Assembly: GCF_001659605.2 (NCBI RefSeq)
Contig: NC_035166.2
Span: 22,503,457 to 22,567,456, forward strand
Reading direction: 5' to 3'
Length of the DNA stretch: 64,000 nt
DNA from: Manihot esculenta
Lineage: Eukaryota > Streptophyta > Magnoliopsida > Malpighiales > Euphorbiaceae
Below, piece by piece: positions 34,601 through 46,184 of this stretch (positions within the stretch are counted from its first letter, which is position 1; every line of letters starts with the position of its first letter). The position numbers and the translations under genes are program-made. Under the pieces are notes generated by a model, which was given only the letters and a program-made list of their open reading frames with translations, did no database searches and had not been told where the DNA came from.

Positions 34601-37600
34601 TTGGCTGATGCTGTCTAAATTAAATCTTGATTGTGTGATGTACAAATTAAATTTAAAGAACTTGCAGTTGAAAGAAGCATGCACATCGAAACTATTTAGT
34701 CATTGCTTTTAACTTTTTTTCCTATTTACTATTCATGCTGGGCAGTTAATGGGTGAGGGAAAATGCTTTCTTCTTTCAAATTTTACTTAAATGTGTTCTT
34801 TTGCCTTTTCTGAATACTAAAGCATGTAAATAGTTATCATGCAGTGTTTGATTGAAAAAGGTCTTAGTCCTCTCATTTTCTGTTTCATTTTTGAAATTAA
34901 CATCTTTTACTTGTTTCCACTTTTTGGCCCTACTCTTTTTTGTGAACTATTTCACATTTCAATGAGCTGAACACGTTTCATCTATGCTTTTGGTTTCACT
35001 TTCAACATAAAGTGGAAACTGAAAACTAAAAAAATTCCAATGAAGAAAGAGATGTATATTGTATAGTTTAATGATTTCAATATTTTGAACATTTATTTGG
35101 ATTTCTACCAGTGTGACACTGAACAACATCATACAAAAGAACTTCCCGGAGGAATATGCTGATAGAAAGTCTGAGCATGAAAGTTTGACAAATTTTGGGG
35201 TTGATCTGATCCCCCTTTTTGTTATGGATGTTGTAATTCCATGTCAGAAGTTTCCACTCCACATATTTGAACCCCGATACAGGCTAATGGTGAGCTGACC
35301 AATCTGTTGACAATATAAATGGTTGGCTGTTACTCAACATAATGATGTAAAAGATTATGCCTTTTCTTCATGTGCCATGTGTATCTATTTGTTGAATTTT
35401 CAATGCTTTGACATGAAATCCTAGGGCTCCTAAAAGGTTGTGTGATACAAGGGCTGGGTTTAACTGAGCGAGGCATTTAGCATAATTTGACCAGTAATAT
35501 TTAATACTGCTGTTTTAAGTTAAATGCTTTCAAGCTCGATTTGAGTTCCTTTTCTAGAAATATATGCACACATCTGTTTTTAGATTAGGAAGGATGTTAT
35601 AATGCAAGATATGTGGATCTGATAGAGAAACGGATGACAATTTTTGGTTTTAAGATTTAGCTAATTATGAATATTTGGAAGACCATCACACACCATCATT
35701 ATATCTTTGTGCATCCTAATGATTCAAGTTCATCTGGATCAATATACACTCATCTAATGCGAGTTTTTTCCACTAACCTGTTCCTACTCCACTCAAAGTG
35801 ACAAACACACAGAAAAGTAAATATTTTAAAGCGAACTATGTTGCTTAGAAAGCTTGAGAATTTGATTTTCATCAAGCAGTTCTTTTGACCCAAAGCGTGA
35901 AAAGAATTACAGGAGTGGCATTAAGCCCTTTTGTTGGTGCAATTGTATGAGCTATTTGTTCTGTAACTGGCTGTGACTTGGCAGCTGATGTTACTTTTGT
36001 CCAGTACTTAGCGCTTGATCTCCTGAAGGTTTTGGGACTTTAGTGAGCCATGCGTGTGAGCTGTGTGAGTCCGATTTCTTGAAGGTTGTGAGACTTAAGT
36101 GAGCTATCATTGCAATGCAACTATTTGTTTATAGTCATAAGTCTATCCATTTGGTTGTGCGTTTCAAATATGTCTGTGGGAAAGATGATTTTTATTCCCA
36201 TCTGTTTTAGCTTGGGGAAAAATGTCAGAAATATTGTGGCATTTAAATCTTGCCATTACCAAAAGCTTTGAAATATTGTCAGAAATATGCTTTTATGTCT
36301 TTCCATCTTTGTTTCTTCTTTTCCTTCGAAGTAACTTAACCATTTCCAAGTTTTATTCTTTCTTTTCATTGATAATGTTAGTCTGCTTTCTACTTTTCAT
36401 GACAGGTGAGGAGGATAATGGAAGGAAATCATAGGATGGGAATGGTAGATTATACAGTGGTCCTTTTCTTCATCTCTTTTCTACTTGATGAATCCATGGA
36501 AAAATCACTTAATGTTGCTTTTCTTAATGTGGTTATTTAGGTTATCCTTGATTCTGCTACAGGATTTATAGTTGATTTCGCTTGTGAAGTGGAGATAACA
36601 GAGTAGGTTTTTAGTTCATATTCCATCTGCTGAACATTTTAATTTAAACATGGCTTTATTATGAGTCAACTAGTTGCTACTGTATAGGTGTGAGCCACTT
36701 CCAGATGGGCGATTCTATCTAGAGGTAAAAACATCATCTTTCTTTTCCTTGCAGAAATACCTTTGTTTTGTTTTTCTTCTAAAAGCGACAAGACTTCATA
36801 ATTGATTAGCACTCTGCATAAATATTTTTTTTCATTAGTGACTAGCATATCTACAAAATGTTACATAAGACATTGTAATTTTTGAGCATGAAGCATCCAA
36901 ATATCAGACCTTAGAAGAGGTTTTTTTTTGTTTCCTTCTTTTTCTGCGTGTGTGTGTGTGTTTTTTTTTTTGGCTGGGGGTTGGGAGGTCATCTAGTTTC
37001 CGTTTTTATCTCATTATGTGCTTTATGTGGAATCAAGGAGAGAGAATGGTGATGGATGGCAGAAGGAGATAGAAAGGGATAGGTGGAGGGAGTGAGAGAG
37101 ACGAAGATGGGTGGAAGGAGAAAGAAAGAGAGAGATGACCTTTCAATAAGGTCTCTAGATTTTTAGAAAATTTACTAATTTATCTCTACTTCAAAATTAC
37201 TCGATTAAAATATCACTGGATTTTGTAAAATCAAAATCTTTAGTCCTTATGTCAAAAAACCGTTAACTTATTTTAGGCTTGGTCAGAGGAACAATATGGT
37301 AATAATATTAAAATTACAGGGACTAAATAATTCCTATAATTAAAATTATAAGGACTAAACAATATAAATAATTCAAGACAACTAACAGTTTTTTAAGAGA
37401 AAGACTAAAGAGTTGGATTTTATTAAATATAGAAATGTTTTAATTGCATAATTTTGAAATAGGGGCGTATTAATTAATTTCACAATTCAGGCACTTGATA
37501 GTAATTTGCCCTAATAATAATAAGGCTTGACAATGCAGCTTGCTCTTCTAAGTAAAATTTGGTTTGAATCTTCAGTGGCTTCCTAGAAACCCCCTTGAGG

Positions 37601-40600
37601 TTAATATTTAGCTTTGAAATACCTGGACAGAAGCGATTGTGAGCCAGTGATAAAACACTGGTGCTGCTTCCCTAACGTGACAATATTAAAACAACGCAGA
37701 TCATGAAAACCAACCCCACCCTCCTCCTTCCTAGCACACAAGCAACCCACGACCACCAATGAATGGTAGAACTTGCATTCTGCTTCCAACCCACAGGAAA
37801 GAGTTCTATAATTATCTGAAACTCCTCATACAGATAGATAGGAATAAGGAAGACACTCTACAATAGATCGGAATAGATTGAGCCACTGCTTTGAGCAGTA
37901 TCTCCTTATCTGCCCTAGGCAATAATTTTCTTCTTCACCCATGTATGCTTTTCCACATTCTATCATGTAAATATCCATAGCACTGACACTCCTCATATTA
38001 CACCTTATTACACCTAATCAAGGATGAGAGACCTAAATACCTTATGGGTTGGACACACCCAGCGAATTAGAAATCATGACCCTAACCTCAGTAGCCACAT
38101 TATATCTAAAGAAAATTCCAGGTTTTTGGAAATTAATAGCTTGTCCTGACTCCTGACGCCCTTTCATAAATATCCAGAATCTTTTTAATTGTACTACATT
38201 CTCTTTCATCAGCTCAAAGAAAAATATTAGCAGCAAAGAATAGATGGGAATGTATGGTGCCCTTTTATAAATACGCACCCATGAACATCTCGTCTACCCT
38301 CAGCTTTGTATAACAGTGTTGATAACCCTTTTGAACAGAATAAAGTAGATCAGCAACAATAGATAAAATAATAATATTGATATTACATCAGTAGCTCTAG
38401 TTCTTAATTTTTTCCATCGGCCATAAACAATACAGAACTTTAAATTTAGGCTAGAATTGATGGAAAAAAAAAAGAATTGGCTGTAATTGGAAAGCAGCAC
38501 TAAAGCTTTGGCTTCTTTTTTTTTTTTAAAGTCATTTGGCCTTATTCTATTTATGAAAATACTATTTCTTGCAGGTTGAAAGCCGCCGTAGATTTCGCAT
38601 CCTTCAATCTTGGGATCAAGATGGGTGAGCTTGCTTTTCTTATAGAGAATTACTATTGATGTTGACCCAGTCTATCCTTTTTTTTTTTTTATTGTTCATT
38701 TCTTTCTATCATGCAGGTATCGAGTTGCAGAGGTTGAATGGGTTCAAGATGATCCACCGAGAATGAGAGCAGAAGTATGCGTGCTGCTTATATATTCTTA
38801 TTTTTCTTCTTCCATTTTTCTTTATTATTGTTATTATTTGTTACAGTTTTTGGAAACTGATCTGGTTATGGGGCAATCTAACTGAAAATCAATGGGTGGA
38901 TGAACCTGTTGCGAATTACTTTTCTTAGAGAACTCTCTGATAACTCAACCTTGTGAAAATACTGAAGTCCCTTTTTCTATTCATAATCATAAATTAATCA
39001 TGCACCAAGTACACAAACTAACTTGGTAACTATCACCCACTAAAGAAAATATGCTGTAATTTAAGCAGCATAAAAGAAATATAAAGAAAATATCATGTAA
39101 CTGCTACTTTCAAAGAAAAAAAAATTGAACACATATTATATCATATGCTAACTGATTTGATTAGGAATAATCTCTGCACATAACATAATAGTTATTTTAT
39201 TTTATTCCTTTGCTTTGGTGTCAAAGTGAAGCTGAAAAGTTCAAATTGAAAATTTGGTTTAACTTCTCGTTATTGTTATTGTTATTGGTTACTGGTGCCT
39301 TTTGGTTCTTGTATCAAAGAGATATTATTGCACAAAATGGTTTGTATCAGTATAGGAAGACTCGAGATGTTAAGTCTCTGTGTGTGGCTCATGTGGTGGT
39401 CCCCTCAATTAGTTTAGGATTGGGGCTTCATTTGAGTTGAGTTGTTCATTGAATGCCATTTATCATGAAACCCTTTTACCCCTTGTTCAAATAGGTTCAT
39501 GACTAAGGTCTCGAAGTTGAATGCCCAAATTTAAATTGTGCTATTGTGAGAAATGCTCACCTTTTGTTACAAATTGGTGGTGCTTATATGAATTTTTTCT
39601 TTCTGGATGGTTTCAGTTACAGGATATCACAAATAATGCAGCAGAATATGCTCAGTCATGGTTAAGGAGGGCAAAGGAAGCTGCAAGACAAGGTAAACAC
39701 TAGGGATGAATGCCTTCTCTTGTAAAAGGCACTATTTATTTGAGTCAATGTTTTTACTATTCGCACTGAACTGTTGAATTAGAATTAGGTGGAGGTTGTC
39801 TCGTCCTTCATTAATTCTGAGTCAAGTGCAACTTTATCATGACTTGTAGAACCCTATACCAACTACCAAGTGTGTGTTAGTAGGTGGGAAATGATTTCAT
39901 ATCTGCATTAGCAGCGCTAAATCATTTGTGCACTTATAGTTTTCCGTTGCATAAAGAAAAGGGCTTTTTTTTCCCCTTATTCTATTGTTTTTTTCTCATT
40001 CTGTTGTTTCAATTTATGACAATTCATACAGATCGAAGAAGACTTGAGAAACTATTAAATGTGGAAGCGATGATGCCCACACCACTGGATCCTGAGCGCT
40101 TCAGCTTCTGGGTATTGATTACTTTCACAATGAGTATGTAGGAGTTAAAAATGGTTTGTTGTAGTTGCTGATTTTGATTTATGCTTGTCTTCAGCTTGCT
40201 ACATTATCAGACAGGAAGCCCTATGAAAAATTGGAGCTCCTGCGTATAAGGGATACAGAAGAGGTATGTAGACCTTTTAACACATTTTTCTTGGCCTTAC
40301 GGATAGTTAATAATTGTTAAATGTTGTTACTCAATATTAAGACGAATAGAGCAATGAAATGATTTGGTTATGTCTGCACGCAAAAGGTTACTTGGCTAGT
40401 GGTAGTTAATGAAGTTAGTTGCTTCCAGTGATTTCTTCAGTACCATTTTACTCCTGGCATAGGATTCTTCATACTGAGTTAATGTGGGAAAGGGGTGCTC
40501 GTGCATATATAATTTATTATTGTTGTTATTTATAATCTTTTTCTCTTTCTGATTTCTTTTGCAGAGGATAAAACGAGGATTGGTATATCTGAGAGCTTAT

Positions 40601-40624
40601 GAACAGGGCTCTAGGTTGCGATAA
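31578..40624 (+). CDS. TPR, RING and LON-domain protein, probable E3 ubiquitin ligase
   Basis: Eighteen exons join in frame with GT-AG introns: 31578-31646, 32496-32597, 32932-33014, 33211-33295, 33424-33510, 33639-33700, 33867-34054, 34377-34437, 35112-35289, 36406-36444, 36541-36602, 36688-36724, 38575-38624, 38717-38774, 39617-39692, 40032-40111, 40195-40263 and 40565-40624. The product has 481 residues, the size of plant LONRF-type proteins. Residues about 36-150 form TPR-like helices. A C3HC4 RING has Cys195, Cys198, Cys210, His212, Cys215, Cys218, Cys229 and Cys232, all present. Residues about 260-460 form a LON substrate-binding domain (LIPLFVMDVVIPCQKFPLHI, FEPRYRLM). No protease domain follows, so it is not a LON protease. 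The RING implies ubiquitin transfer; substrates are unknown. The frame is intact despite insertions in introns 7 and 12. Confidence 0.9.
32670..32683. repeat. G14 homopolymer in intron 2
   Basis: A run of 14 G is rare in this AT-rich context. It could be real or a sequencing artefact. It lies outside exons. Confidence 0.8.
34084..34311 (+). mobile_element. copia solo LTR in intron 7 of the TPR-RING-LON gene
   Basis: The sequence starts TGTTGAG and ends AGTTTCA and matches the reverse complement of the LTR at 4784-5009 along its whole length. It is flanked by CTTAC on both sides (34079-34083 and 34312-34316), a perfect 5-bp target duplication. No internal element sequence remains, so it arose by recombination between two LTRs. 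It lies in the intron that divides the RING between Cys218 and Cys229, in gene orientation. Confidence 0.92.
36017..36105. repeat. imperfect tandem repeat in intron 9 (56-bp period)
   Basis: 36017-36050 and 36073-36105 both read approximately GATYTCYTGAAGGTT followed by GACTT and AGTGAGC. Non-coding. Confidence 0.6.
37595..38290 (-). pseudogene. LINE reverse transcriptase fragment in intron 12
   Basis: Read on the minus strand, 38278-38042 ends with ESGQAINFQKPGIFF, then VMISNSLGVSNP, the block after the catalytic core in plant LINE reverse transcriptases. Further on, 37740-37601 reads KEEGGVGFHDLRCFNIVTLGKQ and SRYFKAKY, the conserved block that follows it. The two parts are in different frames with stops between. 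It is a dead fragment opposite to the host gene. Its outer ends were not resolved. Confidence 0.8.
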
Positions 40625-40628
40625 TAAA

Positions 40629-41690
40629 ATTTGCATTTGTAAAATGAAAGCTCCATAATTATATAAATTTTATAATCAATATTCTTTGATCCATATGATT
40701 GTGGATCCTTAATTCTTTTTGTATAACAAATTTAATCCTCATACTAGCATTCGGCAATATAGGAAAACCCCAACTTTCATATCGCATTATTGACTATTTT
40801 TCTTTTCAAAAACAAAAAAAAATTATTATTACTACATTTCATTGTCTGTGTATTTTACTCAAATATATTAGTACTGCAAATATGACATTATAGCAAAAAA
40901 ATGTCACTAACAGATAAAATTATAGTAAAAACGATATCACTAACAGACAAAATGAAACAGAATAAAAAAAAAATGAATACTGGAAATTGTATTTTTTAAA
41001 TGTCAAAATATTAATTTATAACTATATGAATTTATAATAATTTAAAATTAGTTAAAAAGTAGACTCTCTAAAGTAAGCATAGGACCCTCACATAAATTCA
41101 ATTAATGTTTATTAAGATTGATACGGAGTTGTATTTAAAATTATATATATAAATTCATTGTGTGTTAATTTTTCTTTAAGAAAAAAAAAACAAAAATATT
41201 ATCTTTCGGTCAGTCCCAAAAGACTTTACCTTGTCGTCTCTTTCCAACATTTTTCCGTTGGCAATCGCGTGGCGAAAGTCGAAAGGGAATGTTCTTATAA
41301 CACAACCATACGTTTCTGAATATCTTTTTTATTAGTAAAATCTATCTAAATATTAGTAAGCTCTAAACTGTTTTAGCTATTAATGGTTCAATCTAAAATA
41401 ATACTAATAATCAATAACATGATTTTCTTTCCCAAGAAAAATTATGACAAGATCTTCTGTCAGATCAATTTCGGTTATAATGTAATTATGATTATAAAAA
41501 TTTTTCTTAAAAAATTCTAAAAAGAGCATTTGTACTATTGGACCATTACTATCTGTAATGAAAATTAATCACCATAGTATCTTGTCCAATCTCAATCATA
41601 TACCTATGATTGAAGATAACCCAAAAACAAAAGACCTAATTGTCTGTAATATTTACCTAAGTTGAATAAAAATATGGCTGTGAGCTTCTC
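40629..41690. other. 3' flank and intergenic sequence
   Basis: A potential polyadenylation word AATAAA overlaps the stop of the TPR-RING-LON gene (40623-40628). The rest is AT-rich. It includes the dispersed repeat noted separately and no gene. Confidence 0.45.
40881..40952. repeat. short relative of the 12757 dispersed repeat
   Basis: Two units of about 33 bases (near 40887 and 40919) read ATTATAGCAAAAAAATGTCA or a close variant, then CTAACAGAYAAAA. They resemble the ACTATAGTAGAAAAA...GTCACTAGCGGACAAAAG part of the units at 12757. Confidence 0.5.
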
Positions 41691-41833
41691 TGTTGGTAGT
41701 TGGTACAGTTGGAAAAAAGGCAGACGAAAGCATAGTGGCTTTCAAGGTCCAGCGCACAAGTCGCTTCTATCAGTTAAAAGCTGTCTTAACATTCTCATTC
41801 TCTTACCAAGTCTCCTCTCATCCATCTCCAAGT

Positions 41834-41917
41834 AACAAACAGACAAACAAACAAACCTACGACTCCTCCAAAAAAACAAACAACAAACAAACAAAAAAGA
41901 AAAAACAAACAAACTTA
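41834..41917. repeat. AAAC-rich microsatellite in the receptor-kinase leader
   Basis: Several runs of AAAC repeats with interruptions lie 190 to 270 bases before the start codon. They probably fall in the 5' untranslated region or promoter. Confidence 0.65.
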
Positions 41918-42101
41918 CGAAACTTCACCAGACAACCTTGCACGTCCTTCCCTTACTTGCTTCCAACTTCCTTCTTCTCTCTCACTCCACCACATCCACA
42001 TTTTTTATTCCCATGACTGCTTTTTTCTAGTTCATCAATGCCCTCTTCTCCACCACCATCTTCTCGTTAAGCTTTATCGTTTCTCATCATTGCCTCATCT
42101 A

Positions 42102-44690
42102 ATGGGGAGAGATAATCATACCCTTTTGCTCCTTTTCTTTTTTTTACTCATTGCCACCTTCAATTGTGTTAGCAGTCGTAATTCTTCTGATCTTGCGTTT
42201 TCACCTTCTGATAACTATCTCATTGATTGCGGTTCATCACAAGATACCAAGCTTGAAGATGGCCGAACCTTCAAATCTGATTCCTCCACAAGGAGTTATC
42301 TTGAAACCAGCACAGAGGTACAAGTTTCGATGGATTCTGTTTCTGTGAATGTCGCTTCTAATTCTTCTTCTCCTCTCTCTTCATCTGCGCTTCCTCTGTA
42401 TCGCTCTGCAAGAATTTTAACTTCTGATTCCAAATATTCTCTTTATATCTCTGATCCTGGATGGCATTGGGTTCGCCTTTACTTTTATCCCCTTCACCAC
42501 CTGAAATTCAATTTAACCACTGCTGTTTTCTCCGTCACGACCGGCGATGATTTTGGTCTCTTACATGAGTTCTCTGTGAGAGACAATTCCTCGGTGGTTT
42601 TCAAGGAATACCTCTTAAACGTCACCGGCGAAACATTTTCTCTCATTTTCAAGCCCAACCAAGAATCTTACGCCTTCATCAATGCTATTGAGGTTGTTTC
42701 TGCACCTGACGTTCTTCTTTCTGATTCTGCATCCACACTTCCCCAAGGAGGAACTGTCAACGGTTTGGTCAAGTATGCTTTCGAGGTGTTTTACAGGTTA
42801 AATGTTGGAGGTCCAATCATAACTCCCAAGAATGATACGTTGTCAAGAACTTGGCTGCCTGATACTGAATACAACAAATTTCCACAAGGATCCCAAAATG
42901 CATCTGTTTCTACCAGCGTCATCAAATACCCAAAAAATGGTTCCAACTCATATATTGCTCCTCGTGGGGTCTATGCAACCGCAGAACAGATGAAAGATTC
43001 TAATATCCAGTTGCAGAATTTTAATCTCACTTGGGAGATGAGGGTTGATCCTGGATTTTCGTATTTGATCAGATTGCATTTTTGTGATATTGTGAGCAAG
43101 TCCCTTAATGAATTGTACTTCAATGTGTATATAAATGAGTTGATAGGCGTGTCAAGTCTTGATCTTTCATCCATTAACAACGCCCTCGCCACAGCTTATT
43201 ATATGGATTTTCTCGTCAATGCATCATCCATCAAGAACAATACTGTCATGGTTCAGGTTGGTCCTTCATCTGTGCAGTCTGGGCAGACTGATGCTATTCT
43301 TAATGGATTGGAAGTGATCAAGATAAGCAACAAAGTGAGGAGCTTGGCTGGCTTATTTGGTGCTAAAGGGTCACAAGGAGCGCAAACAATGAAGATTGTA
43401 GCAGCTGTTGGGCTTGTAATGGGGCTAACTGCGATGATCCTCCTCGCTATGGTATGTATCCGGTGGCAGAAGAGGCCTACTGATTGGCAGAAACGAAACA
43501 GCTTCTCCTCATGGCTCCTCCCTCTCCATACAAGCCAAGCTACATTCTTATCCAGCAAGAGCAGTTCCAGGAGATCTAGCATCTTTGGTTCCCGGAAAAG
43601 CAAGAACAGTCACTCCGGTTACTTCAATAATCAGGGTCTTGGCCGGTATTTCACTTTCAGTGAATTACAGAAAGCTACACAAAATTTTGATGAAAAAGCA
43701 GTGATTGGTGTTGGCGGGTTTGGAAAAGTTTACATTGGAGAGCTAGAAGATGGAATCAAGACTGCAATAAAACGAGGAAACCCGAGTTCTCAGCAGGGTA
43801 TAAATGAGTTCCAGACAGAAATACAAATGCTCTCCAAGCTCAGACATCGTCACCTCGTATCACTCATTGGCTTCTCCGATGAACAATCGGAGATGATTCT
43901 TGTTTATGAGTATATGGCTAATGGTCCACTTCGCGACCACCTCTATGGCTCAAACCTACCTCCCTTGTCATGGAAACAACGACTCGAGATTTGCATTGGT
44001 GCAGCTCGTGGGTTGCATTATCTCCACACTGGTGCAGCACAAGGCATTATCCACCGTGACGTTAAGACCACTAATATTCTTCTTGATGAGAACTTCGTAG
44101 CCAAAGTATCTGATTTTGGGCTTTCCAAGGCTGCATCTTTGGAACAGGGCTATGTGAGCACAGCAGTGAAGGGCAGCTTCGGATATCTTGATCCTGAGTA
44201 TTTCAGGAAGCAACAGCTTACAGAGAAATCAGATGTCTACTCTTTTGGGGTGGTTCTGTTCGAGGTTTTATGTGCAAGGCCTGTGATAAACCCAACACTG
44301 TCAAGGGAGCAGGTAAATTTAGCTGAATGGGCAATGCGGTGGCATAGAAAAGGAATGATTGAGAAGGTAATTGATCCCCAAATTGCTGGGACTATTAATC
44401 CAGGATCTCTAAAAAAGTATGTGGAAGCTGCTGAGAAATGTTTAGCAGAATACGGCGTTGACAGGCCTGGCATGGGAGATGTACTGTGGAACTTGGAGTA
44501 TGCATTGCAGCTTCAGGAAGCTTCTTCTGTTCCTGACAATTCAGAAGATAAGAGTACAAATCTCATTCCTCTGGAGAACTCAAGTAGAAAGGCTCCTGAA
44601 GGGCAACCTGCAGTCTTAATTAATGATGATTCTGAAGTAACTACTGATTCTCCAATGTTTTCTCAGTTAGCGAATTTCCAGGGAAGGTAA
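42102..44690 (+). CDS. CrRLK1L receptor-like kinase, ERULUS/CAP1 type
   Basis: An intronless gene of 862 codons. The open frame can be extended to 42090 only through non-ATG codons, so I place the start at ATG 42102. Residues 1-25 are a signal peptide (leucine- and phenylalanine-rich). About 30-400 form the two malectin-like domains, with LIDCGSS at the start, HWVRLYFYPL, and IRLHFCDIVSKSLN in the second. About 430-454 is a membrane helix. The kinase runs from about 516 to 800 with glycine loop GVGGFGKVY (from 536), Lys557, HRD at 651-653 and DFG from 671, so it should be active. The SSWLLPLH juxtamembrane word and SRRSSIFGSRKSKN stretch point to the Arabidopsis At5g61350 (ERULUS/CAP1) group, linked to tip growth and calcium. 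The orthology is by recollection, not by a search. Confidence 0.92.
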   Translation: MGRDNHTLLLLFFFLLIATFNCVSSRNSSDLAFSPSDNYLIDCGSSQDTKLEDGRTFKSDSSTRSYLETSTEVQVSMDSVSVNVASNSSSPLSSSALPLYRSARILTSDSKYSLYISDPGWHWVRLYFYPLHHLKFNLTTAVFSVTTGDDFGLLHEFSVRDNSSVVFKEYLLNVTGETFSLIFKPNQESYAFINAIEVVSAPDVLLSDSASTLPQGGTVNGLVKYAFEVFYRLNVGGPIITPKNDTLSRTWLPDTEYNKFPQGSQNASVSTSVIKYPKNGSNSYIAPRGVYATAEQMKDSNIQLQNFNLTWEMRVDPGFSYLIRLHFCDIVSKSLNELYFNVYINELIGVSSLDLSSINNALATAYYMDFLVNASSIKNNTVMVQVGPSSVQSGQTDAILNGLEVIKISNKVRSLAGLFGAKGSQGAQTMKIVAAVGLVMGLTAMILLAMVCIRWQKRPTDWQKRNSFSSWLLPLHTSQATFLSSKSSSRRSSIFGSRKSKNSHSGYFNNQGLGRYFTFSELQKATQNFDEKAVIGVGGFGKVYIGELEDGIKTAIKRGNPSSQQGINEFQTEIQMLSKLRHRHLVSLIGFSDEQSEMILVYEYMANGPLRDHLYGSNLPPLSWKQRLEICIGAARGLHYLHTGAAQGIIHRDVKTTNILLDENFVAKVSDFGLSKAASLEQGYVSTAVKGSFGYLDPEYFRKQQLTEKSDVYSFGVVLFEVLCARPVINPTLSREQVNLAEWAMRWHRKGMIEKVIDPQIAGTINPGSLKKYVEAAEKCLAEYGVDRPGMGDVLWNLEYALQLQEASSVPDNSEDKSTNLIPLENSSRKAPEGQPAVLINDDSEVTTDSPMFSQLANFQGR

Positions 44691-44749
44691 ATTGTAAGAA
44701 CCTGACAAGTAGCAGCAGCAACGCATATGGCAGAGCCCTTAACAGTTTG

Positions 44750-46080
44750 AGGCTGCCCGATCCAAATTGTTCACTGAAGCTTAGTGTGTGAAGATTGTGT
44801 TCTGCAGAACTGATAACTTATCTTTCCTTTGTCTTTATAGATTTTCTTTTATATATAAGTGATCTGTTTCCTTCTGGATTAATGATTTTAACCACTGAAA
44901 TGTAATGCCCTCAATTCAGATAAGTAACGAAGACATACCATAAGGCTCTCTCCTCTTGTTCAATAAAAAGAAGTTGAGTAAATAAATTCATGCAAAATGT
45001 GACCTTAACTCTAGTACGTCGGAGGGGAAAAAGGAATCCGCCCCTGAACAACAAATAGTTAAATAAAACAAACTTGGAATTTAATTTTTTATATATATTA
45101 TTCGACTCTAATTTATATTTACACAATTCATTAAAAATAAAATATTTTTTCTTAAATTTTAAAAATATTTTATATACAAAATTTAAATTTAAAATATCTG
45201 ATTCGATCTAATTTTTTATAGGTGTCTGAAAATTTGATTTAATTGGAGAAATTATATAATGTAAATATTTTCATGTTTAGAAGAGTGGCTGTAATTTTAT
45301 AATGTAAAAATACATTGTTTTTTTAATACACTTGGAATTATATAATTAGCTGCCTTCGTGATTTCTTTTTGAAAAATAAAAATTTTGATGATTAGTTTAT
45401 AAAAATTGAGTCTAATAATAAAAAGTAGTAAATTTAAAAATCAATTTAATTTGAATGTGTAAATTGTTAAAATTTGTTTACATAGCTCGTTTTTAATTCA
45501 TATCTTTTAAAAAATTAATTTTTTAATAATTATGTTAAATTTTTATTAAAAATAATAACCAATTTATTATAATTTCTTAAAAATTAAATAGTATAAATAT
45601 TTAAATTTTATTTAAGAGTTAAAAATATATCATCTATATCGTACAAGCTTCAATTTTTCAAATACCATAAAATCTCTTAAATTTGATAAAATGTACTATT
45701 CAATTCTTATATTTTTAATAAAAAATAAGTTAATCCTTTAAATTTTATTTTATTAATAAAATAATTAGTTACATTAAAATTTAATATTAAATATAATAAG
45801 AATTTAATTTTTATTATTTTAATATTTATAATAAATTAATCTCTATAATTTTAATATTTTATAACAATTTAAGTGTCCCCTTTAATAGATAATTAGTTAA
45901 TTGAAAATTTAATATAAATTCAATGGATAAATTGATTACTGTTAAAAAATATTAATTCCTTATGAATTAGTATTAACTAAAATATGGATTTTTGCCCGTA
46001 AAAAAAAAATAATTATGAATTTTATTAAATCTCTAGGATTACTCTTAAATTACCCTTTCTGAAAAGTGAAAAGTGTGCCG
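44750..46080. other. 3' flank and AT-rich intergenic sequence
   Basis: The first 150 bases are likely 3' untranslated sequence of the kinase. From about 45060 on the sequence is AT-rich with no gene. Confidence 0.45.
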
Positions 46081-46100
46081 GACATCAGGAGCGCGAACCA

Positions 46101-46107
46101 TATAAAC
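46101..46107 (+). promoter_or_regulatory. TATA box of the 46185 gene
   Basis: TATAAAC lies 84 bases before the ATG, a normal distance for a short leader. Confidence 0.6.
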
Positions 46108-46184
46108 GGAAAATCCTGCTCCAAATCCTGGAACCAGCGAGAAGAGAAAATAAATGCTTTTCCATTTTCATTTTATCTCCGTCG

